DNA from: Nostoc desertorum CM1-VF14
GTDB taxonomy: Bacteria > Cyanobacteriota > Cyanobacteriia > Cyanobacteriales > Nostocaceae
Direction of reading: 5' to 3'
DNA length: 64,000 bases
NCBI GenBank assembly: GCA_019359245.1
Contig: JAHHHR010000007.1
Location: forward strand, 1 to 64,000
This document shows, piece by piece, positions 1 to 7,503 of the stretch. Numbering within the stretch: the stretch's first letter is position 1; every line of letters begins with the position of its first letter. A program made the position numbers and the translations under genes. The notes beneath the pieces are model-generated. The model did no database searches. It saw only the letters and a program-made list of their open reading frames with translations, and was not told the DNA's origin.

Positions 1-59
1 TTAATTTTTTTTGAGAGTGCCTTCAGGTATAAGCAACCTTTTTAGCAGCGCTTGTTCTC

Positions 60-308
60 GTGTATGTTACGCGAACAAATAATTCTTTACTCCACTACCT
101 ATTTTCCCTTAACCGAGCAGTATTGGACATCTACCGTTATCTTCTAGAGGAAACAGCACCAGACCGTAAACTCTACGTTGCTATTGGTGCGATCATTTAT
201 AAAAGCTTTTTCAACCAGGATGTGATTCAACTCATCCTCCACAAACATCAACTTCCACTCATTGTAGTCGATACAGAGACAGAGGAGATCACACAATGGA
301 TAAATTAA
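60..308 (+). pseudogene. xisH: XisH family protein, 5'-truncated remnant
   Basis: The last ~65 residues (from LDIYRYLLEE through LYVAIGAIIYKSFF to EITQWIN) match the C-terminal half of XisH, first named as an fdxN-element excision controlling factor in Anabaena. Full-length XisH is about 135-140 residues and carries a restriction-endonuclease-like fold in its N-terminal half; that half is missing. The 59 bases upstream do not encode it in any frame, so the 82-residue frame opens with unrelated residues. It overlaps the next gene (xisI) by 13 bases, the usual xisH-xisI arrangement. It is probably non-functional or makes only a C-terminal fragment, although a truncation by the window edge combined with a frameshift cannot be fully excluded. 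Confidence 0.75.
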
Positions 309-640
309 CAGAGTATCCCAAGATAATTAAGCGTATCCTGACAGAGTATGTAGAACTATGTAACCGTCGTCCTAGCCAAGACATGGAAACATTTTTGATT
401 ATCGATGACTCAAAGGGTCACTATATTTGGATGAACCTTGGTTGGCAAAATGGCGAACGCATTACTGGTATGACTGTCTACGTTCGGATTCGAGATTGCA
501 AATTCTGGATCGAGGAAGATTGGACTGAAAATGGTATAGCAACTGACTTAGTTCGTGCAGGTGTTGCTAAGGAAGATATAGTGTTGGCATTCCATGAGCC
601 TAAGATGCGGCAGTACACAGATTTTGCAGTAGCATCGTAG
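296..640 (+). CDS. xisI: XisI family protein
   Basis: A 114-residue protein of the XisI family (fdxN element excision controlling factor). Family features visible are the N-terminal helix MDKLTEYPKIIKRILTEY, the central strand pair FLIIDDSKGHYIWMNLGWQ, the R-I-x-G motif, and the tail LVRAGVAKEDIVLAFHEP. The length is normal, so this gene looks intact, unlike its xisH partner, which it overlaps by 13 bases. XisH/XisI pairs are found in many copies in filamentous cyanobacteria, mostly away from excision elements. Their general function is not established; one or more pairs helps control XisF recombinase activity. No site-specific recombinase is encoded nearby. Confidence 0.85.
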   Translation: MDKLTEYPKIIKRILTEYVELCNRRPSQDMETFLIIDDSKGHYIWMNLGWQNGERITGMTVYVRIRDCKFWIEEDWTENGIATDLVRAGVAKEDIVLAFHEPKMRQYTDFAVAS

Positions 641-980
641 CGGTGGCGCGTCGGTTTGAATATCTTGGTGCTGAGTTCAAGTTTATTAGCAACCGTTAAC
701 CTGAGCCGGACAACTAGCTCAAAACCACGACAGGTGAGATTTTTGTTAGACTGCTCATCTGTGCGTAACCAATAATCCCAAAAATGGGGTTTAATGCGTT
801 CATCCTCAACTGGAGATCAACAAGGATAGCTGAAATGAGGTAAATTCGTTAAGACTACCTTACAGGAATATTCCCTGCACTTTACCATCTCCCTCTCTCC
901 GCTAACATATTTGTCAAATTAACTGTTAATTTTTTAGTTGTTGGGCTTTATAACAAAGACTACTAACAACTTTATTTAAG
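641..980. other. Intergenic region upstream of nblS with a coding-like remnant
   Basis: This 340-bp stretch separates xisI from nblS. On the minus strand, roughly 850 down to 641, an open stretch of about 55 codons starts after an in-frame TGA and reads like real protein (for example PHFWDYWLRTDEQ and TCRGFELVVRLRL). I do not recognise the family, there is no credible start codon, and it runs into the end of xisI. It looks like a decayed gene. The right part (900-980) is AT-rich and should hold the nblS promoter. A TATAAC hexamer at 949-954 is a possible -10 box, but no good -35 was found. Confidence 0.3.
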
Positions 981-2927
981 ATGCTAACTCTGTTAAAAAC
1001 AATTCGACATGCGATCGCTGCTTGGTGGTCGGAGTTCACCCTCCAGACCAAACTATTGGCTGTGGCCACAATGGTAGTTTCATTGGTGATGAGTGGTCTG
1101 ACCTTCTGGGCTGTGAATACAATTCAGCAGGATGCGCGGATGAATGACACCCGCTTCGGCCGTGACTTGGGACTGCTACTTGCTGCCAACGTTGCCCCCC
1201 TAGTCGCTGACAATAATCTCACTGAGGTTGCCCAATTTTCTCAACGCTTCTACAGCAGCACCTCTAGTGTGCGTTATATGCTCTACGCTGATGAAACCGG
1301 GGAAATCTTTTTCGGCATTCCTTTTTGGGAAGCCGAGGTAGAAAACTCTCTCACCATTAAACGGCGGATACAACTGCCAGAAGATTACCCTGGTGATGGA
1401 GAAAAGCCGATGGTGCGGCAACACATGACCCCAGATGGGACAGTCACCGATGTGTTTATTCCCTTGATCGTCGATAAAAAATACTTAGGTGTATTAGCGA
1501 TCGGTATCAACCCCAACCAGACTGCTGTCATCTCTACTAATTTTACCCGCGATGTCACCATCGCCGTTTTTATCACAATTTGGGTAATGGTGATTTTGGC
1601 AGGAGTGATAAACGCTTTAACCATCACTAAGCCGATTAAAGAACTGCTGGTGGGAGTGAAGCAAATTGCTACTGGAAATTTCAAGCAGCGTATTGATTTG
1701 CCCTTAGGCGGCGAACTGGGCGAGTTAATTTTAAGCTTTAATGAAATGGGAGAGCGATTAGAACGCTATGAAGAACAGAATATTGAGGAACTGACGGCAG
1801 AAAAAGCCAAGCTAGAAACTCTAGTTTCAACGATCGCAGATGGTGCTGTGTTGATTGATAACAATATGCAAGTGATTTTAGTCAACCCTACAGCAAAGCG
1901 AATTTTTGGCTGGGAAACCACTGATGTGGTAGGCTGCAATGTCTTGCATCACTTGCCGCCAGCTGTACAAGTAGAAATCACTCGCCCTTTGTACGAAATG
2001 GCAGCAGGCGAATGCGAAAGTGCCGAATTCCGAATTTTTATTAACCAACCTACCCCGCGAACCATCCGTATTCTCTTGACTACAGTACTCAATGTGCAAA
2101 GGGAAAGCATCAAAGGCATTGCGATTACTGTCCAAGATATAACCCGTGAGGTGGAACTAAACGAGGCAAAAAGCCAATTTATCAGCAACGTTTCTCACGA
2201 ACTGCGAACGCCTCTATTCAACATCAAAACTTATATTGAAACCCTACACGACTACGGCGAAGACTTAGCTTTGCAAGAACGGCAAGAGTTTCTGCAAACT
2301 GTGAACCATGAAACCGATCGCCTCACTCGCCTAGTCAATGATGTTTTGGATTTGTCAAAACTCGAATCTGGTCGCAACTACAGCTTCGATGGCGTAGATT
2401 TAGCCCAAGCGATCGAGCAAACACTACGTACTTACCAACTGAATGCTAAAGACAAAGGTGTTGAACTTGTTCAGGAAGTTGCTCCTAACTTGCCTCTGGT
2501 AATGGGTAATTATGATCTGTTAGTACAAGTGTTTGGCAACCTGATTGGTAATGCCCTCAAATTCACAAAAGCCGGTGGTAAAGTGGCAATCCGCGCTTAC
2601 CAACTAGATTTCAAGCCCAATCACACCCAATATCCTCCAGTGCGGATTGAAATTTCCGATACAGGAATTGGCATTGCTACAGAAGATCAGCACGCAATTT
2701 TTGAACGCTTCTTTCGCGTAGAAAACCGAGTTCATACCCTAGAAGGTACGGGTTTAGGTTTATCGATTGTCAGAAATATCATCGACAGACATCGTAGTAA
2801 AGTCCATTTAGTAAGTGAAGTTGGTATAGGCACCACTTTTTGGTTCGACTTAGCCGCCTTTGAGGAAAAAGCGCTAACGATACAAATTGAACCTATTGCT
2901 GAAGTATCCAAAATTACCACAGTTTAA
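981..2927 (+). CDS. nblS: NblS/Hik33-type sensor histidine kinase
   Basis: A 648-residue membrane sensor kinase of the cyanobacterial NblS (Hik33, DspA) family, which controls responses to high light, nutrient limitation, cold and osmotic stress, normally through RpaB. Domain order: TM helix ~26-46; extracytoplasmic sensor ~47-190; second TM ~193-214; HAMP ~215-267 (TKPIKELL...GELGELILSFNEMGERL); PAS ~275-400; HisKA with phospho-acceptor His406 in SNVSHELRTPLFNI; and HATPase with N box (NLIGNALKFT), G1 (DTGIGI) and G2 (GTGLGLSIVRNI). All kinase motifs are intact and the length is that expected for NblS. It is the usual single-copy, near-essential cyanobacterial kinase and appears to be transcribed alone. 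Confidence 0.95.
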   Translation: MLTLLKTIRHAIAAWWSEFTLQTKLLAVATMVVSLVMSGLTFWAVNTIQQDARMNDTRFGRDLGLLLAANVAPLVADNNLTEVAQFSQRFYSSTSSVRYMLYADETGEIFFGIPFWEAEVENSLTIKRRIQLPEDYPGDGEKPMVRQHMTPDGTVTDVFIPLIVDKKYLGVLAIGINPNQTAVISTNFTRDVTIAVFITIWVMVILAGVINALTITKPIKELLVGVKQIATGNFKQRIDLPLGGELGELILSFNEMGERLERYEEQNIEELTAEKAKLETLVSTIADGAVLIDNNMQVILVNPTAKRIFGWETTDVVGCNVLHHLPPAVQVEITRPLYEMAAGECESAEFRIFINQPTPRTIRILLTTVLNVQRESIKGIAITVQDITREVELNEAKSQFISNVSHELRTPLFNIKTYIETLHDYGEDLALQERQEFLQTVNHETDRLTRLVNDVLDLSKLESGRNYSFDGVDLAQAIEQTLRTYQLNAKDKGVELVQEVAPNLPLVMGNYDLLVQVFGNLIGNALKFTKAGGKVAIRAYQLDFKPNHTQYPPVRIEISDTGIGIATEDQHAIFERFFRVENRVHTLEGTGLGLSIVRNIIDRHRSKVHLVSEVGIGTTFWFDLAAFEEKALTIQIEPIAEVSKITTV

Positions 2928-3091
2928 AGATTGCGGCAGCATCCAAAATCATCACAGCCTGAAGATTAGGAATTGGGAATGGTTTGTTATTTTTGACTAT
3001 TCCCTATAGTGGCGATTTTGGATGAAGCGTTTAAGGGTGATTGCTGCACTAGACTATAAGTAGGTTGAATTGACTCACACTATCATTATTT

Positions 3092-3337
3092 ATGAAAGCA
3101 ATTGAAACCACAGCGACAATTAATGAGAGTGGAGAACTTACGCTCGATAAATCACTGGGATTCATCAAGCCACAGCGTGTTCGTGTTATTGTCTTACTTT
3201 CCGAAGATGACGAAACCGATCCTGATGAAACACCTACAGAAGTTGTTATAGAAGGTATTCGCCAAGGTTTACACGAAGCTTTAACTGGACAAACTCTTCC
3301 CCTCTCAGAAATGTGGTCAGGCATCGATGCAGAGTGA
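3092..3337 (+). CDS. relN: Type II toxin-antitoxin antitoxin, RelN-like
   Basis: An 81-residue acidic protein. Its N-terminus (ETTATINESGELTLD) resembles the swapped-hairpin DNA-binding start of cyanobacterial antitoxins. Its C-terminus (GLHEALTGQTLPLSEMWSGID) matches the conserved tail of the RelN family, which neutralises a RelE-type mRNA interferase. The reading frame overlaps the following relE-like gene by 11 bases, the classic translationally coupled antitoxin-toxin order. Antitoxin and complex would be expected to repress their own promoter. The family call is from the tail motif and gene context. Confidence 0.8.
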   Translation: MKAIETTATINESGELTLDKSLGFIKPQRVRVIVLLSEDDETDPDETPTEVVIEGIRQGLHEALTGQTLPLSEMWSGIDAE

Positions 3338-3707
3338 AACATCGCCAATCCAGATCGCTCTTACACCTCGTTTCAAAAGGGATCTTCGAGAACTTGCCAA
3401 ACGCTATCGTTCAATTCGTACTGATCTCCAACCCTTAATTGACCAACTTCAAGCAGGTGAAATCCTCGGTGATAGAATTGCTGGAGTTAAATATCAGGTT
3501 TTCAAGGTTCGTCTCAAAAATAGCAACATTCAAAAAGGAAAAAGTGGAGGCTATCGAGTCATTTATTATCTGAAAACTGATCAGGGAATTATACTCACTA
3601 CAATTTATTCCAAATCCGATATTTCAGATGTTAGTAATGAAACAATTGAAGAAGCAATCGCGCAATACGAGCAAGAAATTCAAATAGCCGATAATTCAGA
3701 TGCATAA
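3327..3707 (+). CDS. relE: RelE/ParE superfamily toxin
   Basis: A 126-residue RelE/ParE-fold toxin. Visible family features are the N-terminal strand and helix IALTPRFKRDLRELAKRY, the central LGDRIAGVKYQVFKVRLKN, the core basic strand KSGGYRVIYYLK with the conserved G-x-R, and the following strand ILTTIYSKSDISDVS. RelE-type toxins cleave mRNA in the ribosome; the relatively long C-terminal helix (ETIEEAIAQYEQE) is common in cyanobacterial members. It starts inside the antitoxin gene (11-base overlap). The pair is probably chromosomal and may act in stress response or in stabilising this accessory-rich segment. Confidence 0.85.
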   Translation: MQSETSPIQIALTPRFKRDLRELAKRYRSIRTDLQPLIDQLQAGEILGDRIAGVKYQVFKVRLKNSNIQKGKSGGYRVIYYLKTDQGIILTTIYSKSDISDVSNETIEEAIAQYEQEIQIADNSDA

Positions 3708-3847
3708 ACCTGGATTTCTCACAAGCAGTAAAAAATAAATTCCAATTTAGCTGGGGAGACAATTGAAATATAAAATTGTAACTATTTTAGGTCTATATTA
3801 GACTCAACACAAAAGCGTTATATTCACCACTCCCCAGAGAAACCAAA

Positions 3848-4219
3848 TCAAGACCTTAATATAACGAACAATAAACAGACCAATAATAAACCTAATAGCA
3901 ATAGCAAACCCTGATTGCGTTTTACCCAACTTTTCACAGTTACTGCAAAACCGTTAGTGTAACGCTGCTGTTGTAACTCTAACTTTGTCTCTTCAATATT
4001 TTGGTAGAGGGTACAGTCTTTGGCGTAGGGACGCTGGGGAAAATTGCAAGTATCATCAGCATGATAAGTGCAGGTGTCGCACAGATACCCGTCCCCAGTA
4101 GCGCGATGCAATGGAATACCGGGATGACCGTAAGCTTTGAGTGTCGTCCGGCAATTGGGACAACTAATAGCTTGACTATCAACGAGTTGATGGCAGCGGG
4201 GACAAGATACAGTAGCCAA
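3848..4219 (-). CDS. Zinc-ribbon, tail-anchored membrane protein
   Basis: A 123-residue protein. An N-terminal zinc ribbon is formed by C-x2-C pairs (CPRC at 6-9 and CPNC at 20-23). A second cysteine cluster follows (CDTC, then further Cys in DDTCNFPQRPYAKDC), and one C-terminal TM helix (~104-121, LLLLLGLLLVCLLFVIL) ends the protein. This layout is a widespread cyanobacterial family annotated as zinc-ribbon domain-containing. Its function is unknown; the ribbon would face the cytoplasm if tail-anchored. It is transcribed on the minus strand, opposite to the operon starting at 4478, with a 258-bp divergent spacer. Confidence 0.75.
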   Translation of the reverse strand: MATVSCPRCHQLVDSQAISCPNCRTTLKAYGHPGIPLHRATGDGYLCDTCTYHADDTCNFPQRPYAKDCTLYQNIEETKLELQQQRYTNGFAVTVKSWVKRNQGLLLLLGLLLVCLLFVILRS

Positions 4220-4380
4220 AACCTTTAGCGCAAATAGGTAAACACTTTGATTCTATCCATTTACAAGGGTAATGGGGAAATACATACGTAGCCTGTTACT
4301 TTTGATTATGGCTAGCTCTCATATTTGGTTATTTTATCAGCAAAAGTACTAATAAAATTATGATTTATTATATTTTTATA

Positions 4381-4396
4381 AGTGATTTCTATCACA
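4381..4396 (+). promoter_or_regulatory. CRP-type binding site upstream of the nuclease-ParA operon
   Basis: The 16-mer AGTGATTTCTATCACA fits the CRP/SyCRP1 consensus TGTGA-N6-TCACA at 9 of the 10 specified positions. It also has GTG-N8-CAC symmetry, related to NtcA sites (GTA-N8-TAC). A -10-like CATAAT lies at 4417-4422, placing the site centre about 40 bp before the predicted transcription start. That is the class II activator position. The match is seen in sequence; actual binding is inference. Confidence 0.45.
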
Positions 4397-4477
4397 CAAC
4401 ATAATTAAGGCTATGCCATAATCTAGCAAATATCAGGTTTTTTCCAAGTCCAATAATTATTTAGAGGTAGAAAAATA

Positions 4478-5887
4478 TTGCCTTTTAATCCTGAGCTGTG
4501 CCGTAACGAAAGCGAAGTTGAAAGCAAACTCATAGTGCAATATTTGCTACCACAGCTAGGTTATACTCCTGACACCTGGCATCAAGAGGTTGCCGTTGGT
4601 AGCATCCGCTTAGATTTTTTAGCATTTGCCGCACAAGTGATTCCTTTTGTCTTAGATGCCAATTCGCCGTTGAGTGTCGTCATGGAGGCAAAGCATCCCA
4701 AACAAAACTTAAATAATCACGTCCCCCGACTCAGGCATTATTTAACCAGCTTGAATGTCAGGTATGGATTGTTGACTAATGGCAAAGAGATTAGAATTTA
4801 TCAAAAATTGCAATATGATATTCAATTAGTATTTCAATGTTCTGGGGAAGAAGTAGAGAGCAAGATAGACGAAATTCAATCTCTGATTGGTAGAAATAGT
4901 TTGCAGCAAAAATCTATCCAATATAATTTGGGAAATAAAGATATTCAAAGTAATAAAATACCAATTCAAGTTATTTCTGATTTTAGTATTAAAACCAAGA
5001 GGCAATATTCAATGAAAACAATTGCAATTTACCATCATAAAGGTGGCGTAGGCAAAACCACAGTTGCTATTAATTTGGCAGCAGCCTTGAGTAAGAAAGG
5101 AAAAAGAATCCTTCTAATTGATATAGATGCTCAAGCTAATACAACTTTTGCTACTGGGTTAATTAAATTTCAATTTGAAGAAGATGATGATTTGAAAGAT
5201 CGCAATGTTTATCATATATTAGAGCAAGGGAAAACTAATTTCATCCCAGAAATTGTTCGGAAATCTCATTTTTTTAATAACCCAGAAATTGATGTAATCC
5301 CATCACACATAAGCTTAATTGAAAATCAATCTAACCTTGTCGGTTTCGCTGCTAGTCGATTTCGGCTATCTAGAAAATTAGAAAAGGTCAGAAATGATTA
5401 TGATATTGTAATTATCGATACACCACCATCTTTGGATCTTTATGCTGAAGCGGCGCTGACTGCTGCTGATTATTTAATAATCCCTTCAGACTTAAAACCA
5501 TTTTCTAATCAAGGTTTAATAAGTGTTAAAAATTTTATTCAACAAAAAATATCTGAAAATAGAGAAGGTGAAGGTCAAGCACCAATCAAGATTATGGGCG
5601 TGCTTCCCTCTAAGATATCAACTAATGCTCAATATCTTAAGTATAATTTAACAAAACATAAAAATGTGATTACTGAGCGTTATGAATTACCTCTTATGGA
5701 TAGTACTATTTCTGAAAGGACAGCTTTTTCAGCTTGTATTAACAGAACTATACCATTAGGAAATCTGGAGATTCCCGATCCTAAATCTATTTTAGATTTT
5801 GCTGATAACGAACCTTCAGCAAATATAGCTGCTGCTGAATTTGAGTTTTTAGCTGTAGAAGTTCTAAGAAAAATGGAGATACAATAA
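4478..5887 (+). CDS. HsdR-N-like PD-(D/E)xK nuclease domain fused to ParA-family ATPase
   Basis: A 469-residue two-domain protein. Residues 1-~135 look like the N-terminal nuclease domain of type I restriction HsdR subunits: helix-1 glutamates (ESEVESKL), Asp46 in IRLDFLAF, the Glu70-x-Lys72 pair in VVMEAKHP, and the following RYGLLTNGKEIRIY. Residues ~179-469 are a ParA/Soj ATPase with deviant Walker A KGGVGKTT (188-195), Walker A' (LLIDIDAQANTT) and Walker B (IVIIDTPPS). The start is a TTG with AGAGG 10 bases upstream. An internal ATG at 5012, preceded by AAGAGG, could release ParA alone. It overlaps the next gene by one base (TAATGA). Role unknown: partition-like, defensive, or both. I know of no characterised system with this fusion. 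Confidence 0.85.
   Translation: MPFNPELCRNESEVESKLIVQYLLPQLGYTPDTWHQEVAVGSIRLDFLAFAAQVIPFVLDANSPLSVVMEAKHPKQNLNNHVPRLRHYLTSLNVRYGLLTNGKEIRIYQKLQYDIQLVFQCSGEEVESKIDEIQSLIGRNSLQQKSIQYNLGNKDIQSNKIPIQVISDFSIKTKRQYSMKTIAIYHHKGGVGKTTVAINLAAALSKKGKRILLIDIDAQANTTFATGLIKFQFEEDDDLKDRNVYHILEQGKTNFIPEIVRKSHFFNNPEIDVIPSHISLIENQSNLVGFAASRFRLSRKLEKVRNDYDIVIIDTPPSLDLYAEAALTAADYLIIPSDLKPFSNQGLISVKNFIQQKISENREGEGQAPIKIMGVLPSKISTNAQYLKYNLTKHKNVITERYELPLMDSTISERTAFSACINRTIPLGNLEIPDPKSILDFADNEPSANIAAAEFEFLAVEVLRKMEIQ
4998..5014 (+). promoter_or_regulatory. Possible internal ribosome-binding site and ATG for a stand-alone ParA
   Basis: Inside the fusion gene, AAGAGG (4998-5003) sits 8 bases before an in-frame ATG (5012-5014). 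This lies exactly at the start of the ParA domain (MKTIAIYHHKGG) and is a better ribosome-binding site than the one before the TTG that starts the whole fusion. Initiation here would give a 291-residue ParA of typical length. The sequence facts are direct; use of the site is inference. Confidence 0.45.
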
Positions 5888-6630
5888 TGACTAAGTTTTT
5901 GATGGTAGATGTTGAAAGTGTTAATTCCAACATTCCACGTTCGGAATTCTCAGAATCTGATTTAAATATGGTTGCAGATATGATCTTAAATTCAGGTGGA
6001 ATTGTAAAACCTTTAGTACTTAAAAAGACTGGCTTTGAAAAATATGAAGTAGTGAATGGTCATTTTGAATACCATGCTGCCGTAAGAGCAAGTGAAAAAA
6101 ACTCTATTGCTGGTGAAATGGTTAATGCATTGATTATTTCACCAGAGAAAGAGGAAGCAATATTAAAGCAAGTTGCCGCTCTTAAAGGGGTCGAATTTTC
6201 TAATCAACCAGTAAATACCGTAACTCAAACAACAAATTCAGAATCATCACGTATAGCAAATCTGGAATTGCGCCTTGAGAGACAACTCAATGATTTCCGA
6301 TCAGAATTAGCACAAGAAAGAGAGAGGGTAGAAGATAAGCTAAATAAAATTGAAAGTCAGATACCCAAACAAATTACGCCTTTAAATGTATTTAATACTC
6401 TAAATTTATCAGAACTGACTTTGAGATTGGTAAATGCTGGTTTTAGCAATCAAACAGCCATTAAGGTTGCTGAAAGTGTAGAAAAAGAACGTAATACAAA
6501 ACTGTTTGTATCTTTGAATGACGTAGTTACACGGGTAAAAATTACAAGTGGGAAAAGACAAGTTAAAGGTATAACTAGCGATAAAATGATCGCTATTCTT
6601 GATAGCTGGTCACGTACCTTGTTTATTTAA
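5887..6630 (+). CDS. ParB-like N-terminal domain protein with coiled coil
   Basis: A 247-residue protein. Residues ~1-95 resemble a ParB/sulfiredoxin fold: a pair of conserved stretches, IVKPLVLKK and YEVVNGHFEYHAAVRA, occupy the places of ParB boxes I and II. The canonical G-E-R-R-x-R-A motif that binds CTP is replaced by G-H-F-E-Y-H-A-A, so normal CTP-dependent DNA sliding is doubtful. Residues ~115-155 form a charged coiled coil (NLELRLERQLNDFRSELAQERERVEDK). The C-terminal ~70 residues (LNDVVTRVK...GITSDKMIAILDSW) could be a helix-hairpin-helix-like element. It starts one base into the stop of the upstream nuclease-ParA gene, so the two are translationally coupled. Similar ParB-like proteins accompany ParA on cyanobacterial plasmids. 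Role here inferred. Confidence 0.75.
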   Translation: MTKFLMVDVESVNSNIPRSEFSESDLNMVADMILNSGGIVKPLVLKKTGFEKYEVVNGHFEYHAAVRASEKNSIAGEMVNALIISPEKEEAILKQVAALKGVEFSNQPVNTVTQTTNSESSRIANLELRLERQLNDFRSELAQERERVEDKLNKIESQIPKQITPLNVFNTLNLSELTLRLVNAGFSNQTAIKVAESVEKERNTKLFVSLNDVVTRVKITSGKRQVKGITSDKMIAILDSWSRTLFI

Positions 6631-6672
6631 AATTTGGTTAAATTTGAATTGCAAGAATAATTCGGGGCTAAT

Positions 6673-7428
6673 ATGGATACTCTGGAATCTAAAATTATTG
6701 AAATTTTAAAACGTGGCACTCCTTTAAGGGCAGTAAAAATTGCTGATATGCTGGGAGTTGAAAGACGGGAAGTAAACCATTACTTATATTCTTCATTGAA
6801 GAATATAGTTGTCCAAGATAGTAAGTATCAATGGTCATTAAAGACAAATGAAATAGGTAATAATCAGCGTATCCCAACTCAACCACGAACACCTCAAAAC
6901 CAATCATCAAAACCTGTAACGCAAAATAACGTCTACAGTTTTACCAAAAAAGAAATTCGGCAAGATACTCCGATTCAACCACCAAGTCTGCCAAATCAAT
7001 CCTCACAACCTGTCAAGCATGAGAAACTGGAGAAATTTCATCAGCAAGATTTTCAACCAAACCCTCAAACTCCATCCTCACAACCTGTAAAGCAAACTAA
7101 TCCTTATGAAGTTGTCAAAAGAGAACTTGCTCAAGTATCTTCTGAGGAAAAGGTAAAAATTCTAGAAAATGCTTTTAGACAAGATAGATATGCAGAACTA
7201 GAAGATGAGCAGATAAATGCTCTCCAATCAATTTTAGAAGAGGCTAGGCGGGAACTAAATATAGTCAATAGGGCTTATACACAAGGAAAACTAAGCTTTT
7301 GGAAGAATAATTCTTTAACGATTGCAGTCGTATCCATAGCTGTAACTCTTGGTACATTCTTCATCATTAGTCAACTGAGATCCAACTCAACTTACCAACC
7401 TACCCCAACTATTCCACAAAATAGGTAG
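6673..7428 (+). CDS. Winged-helix protein with C-terminal membrane anchor
   Basis: A 251-residue protein, third in the nuclease-ParA operon, 42 bp after the ParB-like gene. Residues 1-~60 form a small winged helix (ILKRGTPLRAVKIADMLGV, then EVNHYLYSSLKNIVVQDS, then YQWSL) resembling Z-alpha-like domains seen in bacterial helicase and restriction-associated proteins. A Gln/Pro-rich linker follows, with repeated (N)QSS(K/Q)PV units. Next come a charged helical segment (~125-205) and one TM helix (~216-235, LTIAVVSIAVTLGTFFIIS) with a short Pro-rich tail. The N-terminus is predicted cytoplasmic, so DNA could be tethered to the membrane. The family was not recognised as a whole; the domain reading is by eye. 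Confidence 0.7.
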   Translation: MDTLESKIIEILKRGTPLRAVKIADMLGVERREVNHYLYSSLKNIVVQDSKYQWSLKTNEIGNNQRIPTQPRTPQNQSSKPVTQNNVYSFTKKEIRQDTPIQPPSLPNQSSQPVKHEKLEKFHQQDFQPNPQTPSSQPVKQTNPYEVVKRELAQVSSEEKVKILENAFRQDRYAELEDEQINALQSILEEARRELNIVNRAYTQGKLSFWKNNSLTIAVVSIAVTLGTFFIISQLRSNSTYQPTPTIPQNR

Positions 7429-7503
7429 ATTTGCCGATTTATTCGCGGTTTCGTGTTAGGTTTTCCACTTAAGTTAAAACTCAGTTGTAGAATATGTCAA
7501 TAC

